A stretch of DNA of 64,000 nucleotides from Dichetophora obliterata (GCA_963920525.1 OY986438.1:73106346-73170345), one strand, 5' to 3'; counted from the stretch's first letter, positions 20,987-32,547 are shown. Made by a program: numbers and translations. Notes: generated from the sequence alone by a model not told the origin.

Positions 20987-22200
20987 TCAACGTTTAAATT
21001 GAAAATGTCCTGAATCTGTTGAAAAAGCCGTTAATGGTCTTGATTTTGGATGTAATGGAATTTGATGGAATGAACTGGTCATGTCCAAAGTTGAAAAGTA
21101 TTTTGCTTTACCTAACTTGTCCAGTAAATCTTCTAATCGAGTTAATGGAAATTTATCATCTACCACTTTTTTATTTAATGACCTATAATCTACTACTAAT
21201 CTCCACTTTTTCTCTTCACCTATGCTTTTCTTCGGAACTATTAACAAAGGCGAGTTGTATGAACTGACTGATGGTTATATCTTGATCTAATAGCTCACCA
21301 ACTTGTTTTTCTATTTCTTGCAGGTTGGCTTGTGGTATCCGATAGTTTTTTATATACACTGGTAATTTGTCGGTTGTTGATATTTTCTGCTCATAAAAAT
21401 TATTTTTTGTTAATATTTCACCTTCTAAATGGAAAATATTTTGAAAATTGCTGCAAATTTCTAGTATTGCGTTTTGTGCTTGTGCATCTAATTTATCTAT
21501 TTTGATTTCTTCTTTTATTTTGTTTAATCTATTTTCATCAGATAAATTATTTTTAAAATGTAGTATATTGTAATTTTTCATTTGATCTAAACTTAGTGTT
21601 AGTTTTGGTATTTTTACTTCATTTTCAGTTGTGTTCAACATTTTGATATGTTTGATTCCCTCTGATGGAATAATGGTGTTTGCTACAAATACCCCTTTTC
21701 TCACTTCTTTACCACATACTATACTTTCTTCATTTGTATTTATATCTACAGCTATTATTGCCTCTGTTCTTGGTGCTATTCTTATGTTTTCAACTGTTCT
21801 TGTTTGTACATTCATTGGTATTATTAAATTATCATCATCATCTTGCGAAATTGTAGGTGTATACGTCTCATAGTCTATTTTGCAGTTATATTGTATCAGA
21901 AAATCCCTACCTAGAATTCCATCTGCTAGTAGGTTCGTATCCTGTGTTATTATATGAAATTGATGTAATATCTCTCTTTCTTCCCATAAAAGTTTAAGTT
22001 TAGATACCCCTAAAGAATATGTCATTCTACCCGTTATTCCACTTATCTGACAAATGTCTTTATTATCTATGAAGTTATTTACAAAATTTTTCTTTAAAAG
22101 CGAAATGTCCGCACCTGTATCAATTAATAGTGTTACTGTATCATTACCTATTCTAATAATAATGTAATTTGAAAGTTCCTTATCTCTATTTACACTAATA
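20987..22200 (-). pseudogene. Element A protease and RT N-terminal half
   Basis: Protease: LLIDTGADISLLKK near 22105-22135 and LLADGILGRDFL near 21910. RT: WRLVVDYRSLNKKVVDDKFP, FSTLDMTSSFHQIPL (first catalytic Asp) and TAFSTDSGHFQFKR. A small deletion near 21250 shifts the frame between the two parts, and the TGA at 20987-20989 ends the second part. The pol frame is -1 relative to gag, consistent with a classical gag-pol -1 frameshift, though this copy is too damaged to prove it. Confidence 0.9.
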
Positions 22201-22228
22201 TTTTTAGTTGAGTATTTCCTATCTCTAT

Positions 22229-23086
22229 TTACCTTCTCTGTTGCATATTCCCCGGTCTTTCGCCACCGGGGGTATACCAGTTTCCCTGGTTGTTCCTGTT
22301 GTTATTATTATAGTGTCTATTATTTGCATAATTGGCGCCTCTATTGTTATCTCTACCTCTGTTGTTATTAAATGGTCAGTTAGTATAAATTTCTCTATTG
22401 TGACCGTACACATATCTATTGTTGCTTTCATTATTTCTATTATCCCTGTTATTAAAATTTCTATTATTGTTATTGTTATTAAATCTATTTATGAAATTTC
22501 TACTGTTTCCTGTGGTAACATTCACAAAAGTAGTATGTTGAGGTCTTGTTTTAATTTCTAAAGCAATTTGTGCGGCTTCATTAAATTTTGTTACCCTTGA
22601 TGCTATGATTGTAGATTTGATGTAATTATTGAGCCCATTTCTAAATGCATTTAAAGCAAGTTGATCATTTAAAAGAACTATTAATTCCCTATTAGCCTCA
22701 CCTTGCTCTGCTATTTGAATTTCGTTTAGTGTGGCTACTAACGTTTCTATTCGCTCAACAAATGTTCTTACACTGTAGTTTCCTTGATATATTTTTGCTA
22801 GCTCTGCATGAATCTTTAAAGCATTTTTGTGACATTTAAAAATGTTATTAAATGTTGTTTTTAAATTTTCAATTGTTTCTGGTTTTGTTTCAGTTAGTAT
22901 TCTGTTTTTTACTTTGTCAGTAAGCTTTGTTGTTAAGACAAACTTAACTAGTTTCTTTTTTTCATTTTCGTCCTTCAGCGTGTTTCCGTAAAATTCTACT
23001 AAGCTAGCGAAATTTGAAAGGTTCTTTTGTTCCCCATCAAATTCAGGAATTAATTTGACTGCAGTCAATAAGTCAAAAGATGCCAT
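22229..23086 (-). pseudogene. Element A gag (one internal stop)
   Basis: Starts MASFDLLTAVKLIPEF at 23086. The helical capsid-like region (residues 1-170; LNAFRNGLNNYIKSTI) is followed by an Asn/Arg-rich tail (NRFNNNNNNRNFNNRDNR) and ends PGGERPGNMQQRR. A TGA at 22376-22378 interrupts the tail where CGA (Arg) is likely. There is no CCHC knuckle. Element C has the same layout and the same PGGxRPGN end. Confidence 0.9.
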
Positions 23087-23152
23087 TTTGGGTTTTTCTA
23101 TTAAAAACTTAAGTATATTTTTTTGTATAGTGCTAAATTGTACAATATTTTC

Positions 23153-23308
23153 TTAAATATTTTGTATACTCGATTCTTCTTTTATTCCTTGCAAGCTATT
23201 TTGTAATATTATTTTTATATTCGTTATATATTCTTTTGTATATTGTCTGTTTGGTGCTTTTTTTAGGGTACATAAAATATCATTTAATTTTTTTAATTCC
23301 TTTGACAT
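23153..23308 (-). CDS. Element A leader small ORF 3
   Basis: 51 codons, MSKELKKLNDILCTLKK start, with APNRQYTKEYI at residues 18-28 and a polar helical end. The PNR-x-YT-x-EYI core is shared with element C (56303-56491) and, more weakly, B. It lies 66 bases before gag. Intact in this copy although pol is dead, but its short length makes that unsurprising. Function unknown; probably a small helical RNA- or protein-binding peptide. Confidence 0.6.
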   Translation of the reverse strand: MSKELKKLNDILCTLKKAPNRQYTKEYITNIKIILQNSLQGIKEESSIQNI

Positions 23309-23393
23309 TTCATTTAGAATTATTCCATTTTATTATTTATGAACTTATTAATATATCTTACAAATATAGATTATATTGTAAATATACATTATT

Positions 23394-23561
23394 TTATACA
23401 GCTGTATTTATATTGCTGCTCAGTTTTTTCTTAATATAATTTTTTAAATAATCTATTAAATATTTTATTACAATAATAATTATAAAAATAGCACATAATA
23501 TATTGATTATGGTGTCCGTCTCAAAACTGTTGCTGTTATTATTGTTGTTATTTGTGTTCAT
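23394..23561 (-). CDS. Element A leader small ORF 2: single-span membrane peptide
   Basis: 55 codons from the Met at 23561 (the frame is open to 23579). Layout: Asn/Ser-rich, uncharged outer part (MNTNNNNNNSNSFETD), one strongly hydrophobic span (IINILCAIFIIIIVI), then a juxtamembrane basic tail (LKNYIKKKLSS). The same layout and place occur in B and C. Elements with such leaders lack an env gene here, so a role in membrane passage or assembly is conceivable; this is inference. No signal peptide is needed for such an orientation. Confidence 0.65.
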   Translation of the reverse strand: MNTNNNNNNSNSFETDTIINILCAIFIIIIVIKYLIDYLKNYIKKKLSSNINTAV

Positions 23562-23643
23562 CGTTATCTCTTCTTTCATTGTCCATGTTGTCTTTTTCTT
23601 GTGGGTTCACTATTGCTCCTGATGTTGCGATGATGCTTCCCAT

Positions 23644-24000
23644 TTATTTCAACTCCTTTTTTATTGTCGCTATTTCAGCTTGTAGTTTAATTTTATTGTC
23701 TCCTGTAGCAAATCCAGCTAATCTACGAAGTTCTGCTAACTTCTTCTTGAGATTTCTCTTCCGTCCACCTCTTTTTTTTGGTTTGTAGATTGCTTCTTTT
23801 ACCTCTGTTGTTACTGCTGGTTTCTTTGTTCTCTTCAGATATGCTTCTATTGAAAGTGGCTTCGGGCCAGCTGATAGTGGAGTTGGTACATATGGAACAT
23901 TCGATACTGATGCACCAGGAATACTCTCATTAATATATTCTGCAGGGCTATTCAGTCTGTTGAACAGTTCCTCTAGCTCTTCCTTGCAATATCTGCTCAT
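23644..24000 (-). CDS. Element A leader small ORF 1 (118 residues, basic)
   Basis: Starts MSRYCKEELEELFNRLN, close to MSQYSREELDELFQQLN of element C, so the start is well supported. Then comes a Pro-rich linker (VPYVPTPLSAGPKPLS), EAYLKRTKK, and a strongly basic C-terminal helix (KPKKRGGRKRNLKKKLAEL) likely to bind nucleic acid. First reading frame after the primer site. No named family recognised. Confidence 0.65.
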   Translation of the reverse strand: MSRYCKEELEELFNRLNSPAEYINESIPGASVSNVPYVPTPLSAGPKPLSIEAYLKRTKKPAVTTEVKEAIYKPKKRGGRKRNLKKKLAELRRLAGFATGDNKIKLQAEIATIKKELK

Positions 24001-24044
24001 CCTTCAAGAATTTTTTTTTTTTTTCACAGGACAGGTTGTCGTCC

Positions 24045-24056
24045 GCAGGATCGCCA
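24045..24056 (-). promoter_or_regulatory. Primer-binding site, tRNA-Arg type (element A)
   Basis: TGGCGATCCTGC on the minus strand, directly abutting the 5' LTR. Confidence 0.88.
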
Positions 24057-24747
24057 TGATGTGTTTTTATAATGATGTGTTTATAAAATGATGACTGAGT
24101 TTATATGGAAAATTTTAAATATAGATAGCAAAACTAAAATATCCTGCCTATCTGCTTTTTAGAGTTGCCTTTTTGTTTAGCTTGCAGCAAAGGCTATGCC
24201 GACTTTCTGTGCATTAAAATGCCCCAGTTTTTTTGAGTTCTATAAAATAAAAATAGCGACTAGCGCACAGTTTTTAAATCAAACAGAATCTGATTTATTT
24301 TGTGCATTAGCACAGATATTTATACCAAAAATTACATTTACAATTCTTAATTCTAGCTTACTCCTACTTTCCAGTACTTCCAACAATCTTTGATTTTCAC
24401 CAATCACATACTTTCACTTTCCAAAAATATTATTCATAACTTTGTTTATCGCTTCGGTCACATGTAAGTCACATTGCATCTCTTTCTTTTTCTTTTCGAT
24501 TTGTTTTAGTTTATTTTTAAATATGCAATTTAACTGACCTACATGTGCGGGCTGATTCACATGTGTTGACAAATGCACATGTTTACAAAACGTTCAACCC
24601 GTGATCATGTTTCAAGCCTGGTGGTCTGGGTTTGTGCGTTATGTGGTTATTTTGTTTGTTTATTCTTATGACACTACAAATTGCACAACAGTGTGTCATT
24701 CAATTTTTGTTTTATTTATTTTCTTTTATTTTAGTTAGCACACAACA
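24057..24747 (-). repeat. 5' LTR of element A
   Basis: 691 bp, TG...CA, followed on the right by the CTTG duplication. Confidence 0.95.
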
Positions 24748-24751
24748 CTTG

Positions 24752-25352
24752 TGTCCACCATCGAAAAATCACTTGAGAACAAAGAATACGCGCTTGCTGC
24801 TTTTATAGATATAGCAGGGGCATTCAATGACGTCCTTCCATGTGCAGTCACCTCGGCCTTATCGGAACTGGGGGTGGAGGATTTTCTCGTGAGTTTCATA
24901 CACCACTTGGGCAGGGTGGTGAACTTAGAACTGGGGGATCTTCCACTCGCAGGTTTGTAAGCAGAAGCACTCTGCAGGGAGGAGTTTTGTCTCCACTTCT
25001 GTGGGCCGTGACGGTTGACCAGCTGTTGCGTATCATGGAGGGGGAACGCTACAAGGTTGTTGCTAATGCAGACGATATTTCAATCAGTTTTAGCGGAAAG
25101 TTTCCCCAGACTCTCTGTCAACTCATGGAGAGAGCACTCTTAATTCTCTCGAGATTGGCATCCTCGTGTGGTTTAAGTGTAAACCCCGAGAAAACAGATC
25201 TCATTATTTTCACTAGGAAATATAAAACCCCCAACTTAGAACCTCCGCGTCTGAACGGCACGAGGTTGCTCTTTAGCGACAGCACGAATTACCTAGGAGT
25301 TATTCTGGATAAGAAGCTTATCTGGAATGTTAACATTAAGGAACGTGTTTAA
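24752..25352 (+). pseudogene. Element F reverse transcriptase, 3' half
   Basis: TIEKSLENKEYALAAFIDIAGAFNDV (catalytic Asp) is in one frame (to 24960). After a shift, STLQGGVLSPLLWAVTVDQLL and the catalytic box VVANADDISISF follow (ADD with Asn in place of the usual Tyr/Phe before it), then GLSVNPEKTDLIIFTRK and the NYLGVILDKKL motif. The endonuclease and first RT motifs lie before element A. Confidence 0.88.
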
Positions 25353-25667
25353 AAGGCAAACATAGCACTATTTGCCTGTAAAAAAGCTATAGGTAAAAAA
25401 TCGGGTTTTTACCCCAAAATAGTACGCTGGATTTATACAGAAATTATCCGCCCCATACTAGTATATGGCTCACTGGTATGGTGGAGGGCCTTTGATTAGG
25501 CAAACGCACTTTAGAAGTTTGCAAAGGTGCAAAGAAGCGCAGGTCTTTGTATTACGGGGGCCAATACAGCAGCCCTGATACTTAGAGAATCTGGTAATTA
25601 GATAGGTAACAACTGCGGCCACACAATTATTCTGAACTCGTCTGCACCCGACAAAACAGACTACTGT

Positions 25668-26518
25668 GTGCCGTGCTTAAATCTTGAAAATAACTACGTA
25701 GTTTTCACCCCTTCACGGCTAGACTGCGCAAACAAAATTCCCCTTAAAACCTCCGGCATAAAAATCTTCACAGATGGATCCAAACTTAGAGAACAAGTAG
25801 AGGGAGGTATTTACTCCCAGGATCTCGAAATCGAAGCGTCCTTTAGACTTCCTAACTATAGTAGTGTCTACCAAGCGGAAATTATGGCTATTCACGAAAC
25901 CACTAGGATTCTAGGTCAAAAAGACCTTGAAGGAAAAAGTATTTCAATCTTTTCAAATAGCCAAGCTGCACTGAAAGCACTGAACTCAAATATTGACAAC
26001 TCTAAAACTCTCACTGAGTGCCGCAGATCTCTTAACGAGATGGCAAGGCTACTCAGGATTCACCTCATATGGGTACCCGGACACAGGGATATCGAGGGCA
26101 ACAACTTGGCCGATGAATTGGCAAGGAAGGGTACGACCTCTAACATCCTCTTAAATGAGGACTTTATTGGTATACCCATTTCCTCCTATAAACTCCAGTG
26201 CAAGAACAGATCCTTAGGTCTTGAACAAGAACGCTGGGAACGCCTTGATACATGTAGGATAACTAAGTTAACATGGCCAACCTACGACTTAAAACGCACC
26301 CACTGCTTGAGTTAAGCAGGGTAAACCTGTCAAAAATAGTACGAATCCTAACGGGTCACTGCCTGATTGGAGCGCATGCTCTTCGGTTGGGAGTTGCATC
26401 AAACGATTTCTGCAGAAGCTGCAGATGTGAGGAGGAGGTAGAAAACGTTCAGCACCTCCTCTGCGAATGTCCGGCTCTGGCTAAAAGGAGAATGCCTGGA
26501 AATCAAGCATATCCTTAA
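25668..26518 (+). pseudogene. Element F RNase H and C-terminal zinc finger
   Basis: RNase H motifs FTDGSKLREQVEGG, YQAEIMAIHETTRIL, FSNSQAALKAL (the usual catalytic Asp replaced by Asn) and WVPGHRDIEGNNLADELARKG. A frame break at about 26290 leads to the end domain: RILTGHCLIGAHALRLG, DFCRSCRCEEEVENVQHLLCECPAL. The same end domain is present at 1600-1680. Confidence 0.9.
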
Positions 26519-26652
26519 ATTCATTATCCGCTCGAACTGGTTTGAGGAAGGGAATCTCTAATAGGTTTTAAAGAGATCATGTGGTATCACAACGGGCCTG
26601 CACTGGCCTAAGTGTACGAGTCGTCTATCAGCTCAGCCACCATTACCTAACC

Positions 26653-26921
26653 TATCGGCGGCTAAACTGATGATGTAGGATTTTAGAGAGCTACTAATGG
26701 CGCGCTTCGGAGAAAATGATGAGGCGTTAATGGTAACAGTTCGGCAGGATCCTCGCTTAGGGGAGAGAGAGGTCAAGAATTTAGAACTGCTTCAATTCGG
26801 ATAAGAAGGGTGGAGAACTCCTCAAATGTAAACTTTTGTAGCTGTGAAACTTTTTTAAGTGGATTTTAAAACTTTTAACTGCTGCCTCCCATAGCCCACC
26901 CATATGAGGAGCAGTTGGGGA
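26653..26921 (-). pseudogene. BEL/Pao integrase middle fragment
   Basis: Minus strand: PTAPHMGGLWEAAVKSFKIH, FTFEEFSTLLIRIEAVLNS, PLSPLSEDPAELLPLTPHHF. It joins upstream coding at 38151 (FEWS|FIP...) and downstream coding at 15600. The sequence across both joins is the usual BEL/Pao integrase core, so all three fragments are one gene. One or two stops remain after joining. Confidence 0.9.
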
Positions 26922-26929
26922 TAAAAGAC
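26922..26929. repeat. 8-bp target duplication TAAAAGAC (left)
   Basis: TAAAAGAC at 26922-26929 and 38143-38150 flanks an 11.2-kb insertion. Deleting the insertion and one copy restores the BEL integrase frame. Confidence 0.88.
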
Positions 26930-26999
26930 TGTAGTGTCCACAAATTGTTAAAATATTTACTTGTTTTATTTTTTATACTTTACGTTTAATTCTGTTTAT

Positions 27000-27316
27000 A
27001 ATCATAAAAAAAAGTCAAAGATAAAAAATTGTATTAAAAAAATTTTTTTTTTAAAATATATAAAATAAAAACTTCAAACCATAAAGACTTAAAATATATA
27101 TACCTTATTAAATAAATATTTATAAATACGATACAACCATAATTAGTTCGACTAGATGTCGTTTAGAGCGGTCCTGTCTTTTCTATCATTGTATCGAAAA
27201 AAAGAATTCTATTAGTTACAAAACGAGTGCGTGAGCGTATAATTTTGCTCGGTAGCAACCGTTTTTTCTAAGCTTGGACACAACATAATTACTCGTGCCG
27301 GCTTTTTATTATCATC
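27000..27316. other. AT-rich end of the left arm and CR1 5' UTR
   Basis: AT-rich up to about 27150, then a more balanced sequence likely to be the CR1 5' UTR. No ORF. Confidence 0.4.
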
Positions 27317-28689
27317 ATGCCCTGTGTTTGTGGCCAAAAAGTTGAACGAGGTCAACCTAAGGTGTTATGTGTAAAATGCAATGATTTGTTTCATTTGTCA
27401 TGCATTAATGTCGTGCCAGTTGATGTAGAATATATGCAAGCTTCTGGCACTGCATATAATTGAAAGGTCTGCGCGATTAAGCGCCGTAATTCGTTCCGAT
27501 CGCCACCTTTGTCACCCAATCTGCTAAGCCCACTAAAGCAACATCAACAGCAACAACAACAACAAGTGCAGTGCCAGAGCCAACAGAGTCAGCTACAGCG
27601 AAGTTTCTTCGAAATGTCACAACAAGAGCAAATGAACACTCCAACTCAGCAACATAAAAAACGTGTAAAAATTGCTGATTGCAATAACATGCAATAATAA
27701 TTTGCAATTAGTGCTTAGCGAGCTCGCTACTCTAAGATCGGAGAGCTAACGTGCTCTCGTTATTATCGAATCTTTAAAAGAGGATAAAGTGCTTCTAATG
27801 CAGAAAATCGACATTTTGCATGGAGAACTGACCTTCATCAAGCATAAATTGGTCAAAAATGAAGCTGCCGCCACTATTTCGTCTCTTACTTCTGAGGTTA
27901 AAGAGCTGCGTGGCACTGTTTACGAAGCCATAAATGTTAAATCTAAGCTCTCACTCAACACTGTCAACAAAAAAACTATTGCTTGCCCTGCATCTACACG
28001 CTCTAACAGTCACAAACACAAATAAAAACAAAACAGACTATAAAGCATCTGATAATAATCCATCCTGTTCAAAAACCAGTTCTGAGAAGTCAAGTTCATT
28101 AAACTCCCCCGCCAATACGCTCACTATTGGTGCTGCAATTCAATCTCCGCCGTCTTCGCCTGCTGCCACTGCTGATGTGTCACCAACTAATATTTCTCGA
28201 AATGCGCTCTCATATACTGCTGCCGCTGCTGAAGGTTTATTGGGCAATATAAATTATTTTTTAGCTGCTCCGATGTCAGCGCATTCAACTGCTGAGTGGA
28301 TGACGATGCGCAGTAGGAAGGAACTAAGAAACAAAAGTAGCAATAAAGTTAATGTCATTGTTGGTAACAATGTAAACAATGAGCTCGACGTGGCTGTTCC
28401 CTTGAAATTTCTACATCTCTCTTCGTTTAAGCCAACGGTCACTGCTGAAAACGTGAGCGATTGTATAGCTACGCATACCAATATACTAGAGAGCAATATT
28501 AAATGCTTTCGCCTAATTAAAAGGGGTGTGGATGAAGCAACACTAAAAAGAGTAAATTTTAAAGTTGGAGTAGCAAGTAGCGACTACGATAAAGTCTATA
28601 ACTCGGCGTTGTGGCCTGCTGATGTACGTGTTCGGCCGTTCACTTCTTCTTTATTACAGACGGAAGGGGAAAACGTGATAGCTCGTTAG
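27317..28689 (+). pseudogene. CR1-like element ORF1 with PHD-like zinc finger
   Basis: ATG at 27317: MPCVCGQKVERGQPKVLC, then CNDLFHLSC, giving a Cys4-His-Cys3-like PHD arrangement. A TGA at about 27462 replaces the Trp expected before the last cysteine pair. A Gln-rich linker (27540-27590) follows. After a frame change (27934-28689) come a Ser/Thr-rich segment and the C-terminal domain with FLHLSSFKPTVTAENVSD, VNFKVGVASSDYDKV and WPADVRVRPF, typical of CR1-group ORF1 proteins. Likely an RNA-binding chaperone; PHD-like fingers are known in ORF1 of this group. At least two lesions. Confidence 0.75.
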
Positions 28690-28718
28690 CGTATATTAAA
28701 CGTTCACAATCACATCTT

Positions 28719-31700
28719 TTGTCATCGCTGTCATCGCCTAGACCGCATTCTTCGCAACATTCTTTGCAAACTCAAAGCGCACGTCAGCCGGACATGCAGG
28801 TGCTCACATCCACTCTCTTACTAGCTCAGCAGAGTTCTTCAAACGCTACCCAGATGACTAAATATTCGCTTTACTATCAAAATGTGAGTGGTATGAGAAC
28901 TAAATCTGCACAGTTCTTGAGATCATTATCTCTGCAAGAATATGATTTTGTAGCCATAACTGAAACTTGGTTGCACGGGGATATTGCAAATGAAGAATTT
29001 TTTGATGAGCACTATATTGTTCATAGATGCGATCGATGTCAAATTTCTACGGGACGTGAAAGGGGGGTGGAGTACTTTTAGCTATTAAGACCTTTTTTAA
29101 ATAGTAAGTTAATACCTTTGCCAGTAGTGTTATGGTAATGTAGAGCAAATTTGCGTGGAGGTTAATTTTGAGGGGTCTAAATCTATTTAATTTTTGTTAT
29201 CTTATATTCCACCAAATAGTGATTTAAGTATTTACCAAAAACACATTGAAAATATCAAGTTTATTGTTAATAATTTAAACTCTAATCAACAGGCTATTTT
29301 ATTAGGAGACTTTAACATGTGCAATATTTCATGGTCTTTGGAGGGTGCAAAACTTGTGCCATTAAATGTTATATCTGAAATTGGTTCTGTAGTAATATCC
29401 TTCTTGCTATCGAATGGTTTGGAACAAATAAACTTTGTCAATAACGACATTGATCGTATACTTGACCTTGTTTTCACCACTTGTGATATTAAAGCCAAAT
29501 GTGATCTAAATTTGCAGCCTATTTCTATAAATACAGTTTATCATAAAGCGTTGCATATATCATTTGAATTTTATAACTTTGATATAAATCCTATGTTTGA
29601 TAACTACTATCCCGACTTTTTGAAAGGAAACTTTGTTTTAATTAATGAATATCTAGGATCCATTGACTGGTCGGTTCTGAATGCTATTTCTGGTCCCCGG
29701 GATATTTATAATATAATACGTGATAAATTAAATTTTTCAATTTCTGAATTTGTACCTTTAAAACGAACCAGTTCTTATAGTAAGCCTCCATGGTTTAACG
29801 CCAGGCTATTAAATCTAAAAAATATTAAAAATAAAGCTTTGAAAAAGTTCAAGCAAATAGTGATTCGGATCATTTGTACTTTGTTCGCGTTCGGAAGGAG
29901 TTAGATTTTCTTCACAGGTTTTTATACAAACAATATATGTTTAACATCGAGTCTAAACTGAAATCTAATCCTTCTGCTTTTTGGGGCTTTGTAAATACGA
30001 AGCGGAAAACTAATGTATTTCCTTCAAGCTTAGAATACTTAAACGAAAAGTCTTTTAACACCCTGCATTCTTGTAATCTATTTGCAAAATATTTTCCAAG
30101 TGTTTACGAAAAACATAATAATACTCAGAGTCTCTCCCCTTTGATCATCAAATTTCAAATCCATTGCAAGATTTTTTAATAAAAGATGAAGATGTGATAA
30201 ATGCCATCTCGAACCTAAAACCAAGTTATAAATCTGATCATGACGGTTTTCCACCCATGCTATTTAAACTTTGCGTGGTAAATATAACTGCACCGCTTGT
30301 AATGCTATTTCAGTCATGTTTAAATGAATGCACCTTTTTAGAGTGTTGGAAAACTTGTTCGATAGCTCCTATTTTTAAGTCCGGCGATCGAGGCAATGTT
30401 ATTAATTACAGAGCGATCATTAAACAAGGCACGTTTGCTAAACTTTTTGATGATATCCTAAAAACAAAGCTTTTATCTTGTATAAAAAACCATATAAGTG
30501 CATTACAACATGGGTTCCTAGCAGGAAGGTCAACATGTACTAATTTAGCGTTGATTACGAATCAGATAATCAACAGCTTTGAGCAGCATAGCCAGTTAGA
30601 TGTTATCTACACTGACTTTTCAAAAGCGTTCGATAAAGTAGACCACCTTATTCTTTTAAATAAGTTGAAGCAGTTTAGAGTCTCTGACCATCTTATTAAG
30701 TTCTTTAAAAGTTTCTTAACTGACAGAAAACTTTTTGTGAAAATTGGATCTTTAAAATCCGATATTTTGGTGGATGCTTTTTCCAGTATACCCCAAGGAA
30801 CTCATTGTGGACCGCTTCTATTCTTGGTGTTTATTAATGATTTACCGCAGCACTTTCAACACTCAAAGTGTCTTAAGTTAGCGGATGATGTTAAATTATA
30901 TTTAAAAATTTCGAAGCTTTCAGACAGTCATAATCTGCAGTCTGATTTAGAAATTTTAAACAATTGGTGCGTTTCAAATAAACTTCTATTAAATATAAAT
31001 AAATGCAGTGTAGTCTCTTTTACTAAATGTTCCGACCAAATAATGTTCGATTATTCAGTCGATAATTGTCATAATTCTCGTAAAAACGAAGTCAAAGTCT
31101 TGGGTGTATTGTTTGACTCTAAACTTTAATTTACCAGACATATAGACTTTACTGTAGCCAAAGCATATTCTATGATTGGTTTTATAAAAAGAAATACACA
31201 AGACTTCAAAGATCCTTTGACGGTAAAGGCTCTGTATGTAGCTCTAGTTAGAAGTCGTTTAGATTACTGTTGCCTGATTTGGAATCCATATTTTGATGTT
31301 CACTCTAATAAAATTGAGAGTGTTCAGAAACGTTTAACTAAATATGCTTTAAGTAAAATTTGCAAGATGGTCTCCCATCATATATAGCTAGGCGTAAATT
31401 TCTTGGTCTAACCTCCCTTCAGGATAAGCGTAAGGTTTTTTCTTTAATGTTTGTATATAATATTTTTACTGGTAAAATTTTGTGTTCAGAACTGTCTAGT
31501 TTATTTCGTGTTTACAACCCACCTAGAGTTTTAGGAAATAATAGATTAATCATTGATTCCTTTCATAGGACAATTTACGCTGCCAATGAACCAATTGCTA
31601 GGTGCGTTGATTTGTGAAACAGTCTTTCTTAATTAATAAATTTCAATGTTAATGAGTATAGATTTAGATTAACAGCCCTATTCTGGCAAATTAACAAATT

Positions 31701-31959
31701 GTTAAACAGTATTTTGAATATTTCTATGTGTTTGTTGTTTTTAAAACAAAATTTAGGCCTCAAACAACAAAAATTTTTAATGAAATTGTCAATAACTGAA
31801 AAGCAGTTGACAATTTTTATCAAAATTTTTTATTTTTGAGCCTCAAATATTGTTTTGAAATAAAAAAATTACAAACACATAGAAATATTCAAAATACTGG
31901 TTAACAATTTGTTAATTTGCCAGAATAGGGCTGTAAGTTTATTTACTGTTTTCAATTAA
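28719..31959 (+). pseudogene. CR1-like element ORF2 (endonuclease plus RT), interrupted
   Basis: Endonuclease: YYQNVSGMRTKSAQFL, ITETWL (catalytic Glu), LLGDFNM, with a frame break near 29080. RT: SDHDGFPPMLFKL, VINYRAI, QHGFLAGRSTCTNL, YTDFSKAFDKVDH (Asp), IPQGTHCGPLLFL, KLADDVKLY (ADD intact, but Leu instead of Phe/Tyr before it), VLGVLFDSKL. Later shifts lie at about 29890, 30170, 31130 and 31370. The last codons are separated by a MITE; the stop is at 31957-31959. Sister of 46445-49384. Confidence 0.88.
31673..31933. mobile_element. MITE with about 64-bp terminal inverted repeats, TAA duplication
   Basis: The left arm begins CAGCCCTATTCTGGC and the right arm ends GCCAGAATAGGGCTG; the two arms are perfect or near-perfect inverses over some 60 bases. 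TAA occurs at both edges (31670-31672, 31934-31936), fitting PIF/Harbinger-type insertion. It splits the last codons of the CR1 ORF2; removing it and one TAA rejoins the frame. Confidence 0.85.
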
Positions 31960-32025
31960 ATGCATTAGTCTGTAAGATTGATTCCGTAAATAAATCGATA
32001 TCATTATCTCTTATCGATATCATTG

Positions 32026-32346
32026 GGGCTATTCACGGTTTGAGCGTACTTTTAACAAATCGTATTTATAGCATTTGTTATTGTTTGAATTGTGAGCACC
32101 TCGCCATGTGACTGTCGTATAAAAAGACTGTGCAACTCTATGATGTATGTGATTATGCGGCTGTAGACAGAGCATAAAAATACGAGGTACAAAAAACACC
32201 TCCAAGGGCTGCTTTTATTTACGAGTGCCTGCGTATTTGCATTTGTATGCAAAACAACAGCAAAGCAAAATGCGCTTTCGTAAATTGGCGTACAAATAGC
32301 GGATCGAACAAATGGCAGACCAGCGTATTCGAACTGTGAATGGCCT
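32026..32346. mobile_element. Possible second MITE in the CR1 3' UTR
   Basis: GGGCTATTCACGGTTTGAGCG on the left is matched, inverted, by CGAACTGTGAATGGCC on the right, with several mismatches. Interior has no ORF. Target duplication is uncertain (ATTG at both edges possible). Confidence 0.55.
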
Positions 32347-32419
32347 TATTGAGATGTTTTGATGTTATTTGGGCTGGTTCTTAAGATGATCCAATGCGGA
32401 GAAAGTGCGAAAAAGCTGT

Positions 32420-32421
32420 AG

Positions 32422-32453
<32 letters not shown>
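32420..32453. repeat. Poly(A) run
   Basis: About 34 consecutive A, interrupted at the end by TAAATAAAG. It could be a retroposed poly(A) tail or part of the CR1 3' UTR. Confidence 0.8.
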
Positions 32454-32456
<3 letters not shown>

Positions 32457-32547
32457 AATAAAGAAATTATCAATTTAGATACCATATCAACCTAGTTTAT
32501 AAGTTTTCTTTTAAGTAATCTGTAAGGCCAACCCCCAGTAGATGAAA

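Larger units (their letters stand above)
17843..24747 (-). mobile_element. Gypsy element A (6905 bp), full-length with both LTRs
   Basis: Two 691-bp LTRs in direct orientation, CTTG target duplication, purine tract, tRNA-Arg primer site, three leader ORFs, gag and pol on the minus strand. No env is seen between integrase and 3' LTR. Pol carries a nonsense codon and at least two frame losses, so the copy is inactive, yet LTRs are nearly identical, indicating a recent insertion. Relative of elements B and C. Confidence 0.95.
24752..26652 (+). mobile_element. RNase H-bearing non-LTR element F, 3' half
   Basis: Continuation of 15615-17842 after gypsy A: RT, RNase H, C-terminal zinc finger and 3' UTR ending CCTAACC at 26652, then the TATCGGCGGCTA duplication. 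Confidence 0.9.

Noticed and set aside
22208..22561. Ile/Val/Ser-rich plus-strand ORF of 117 codons
   Set aside because: Antisense of the Asn-rich tail of element A gag.
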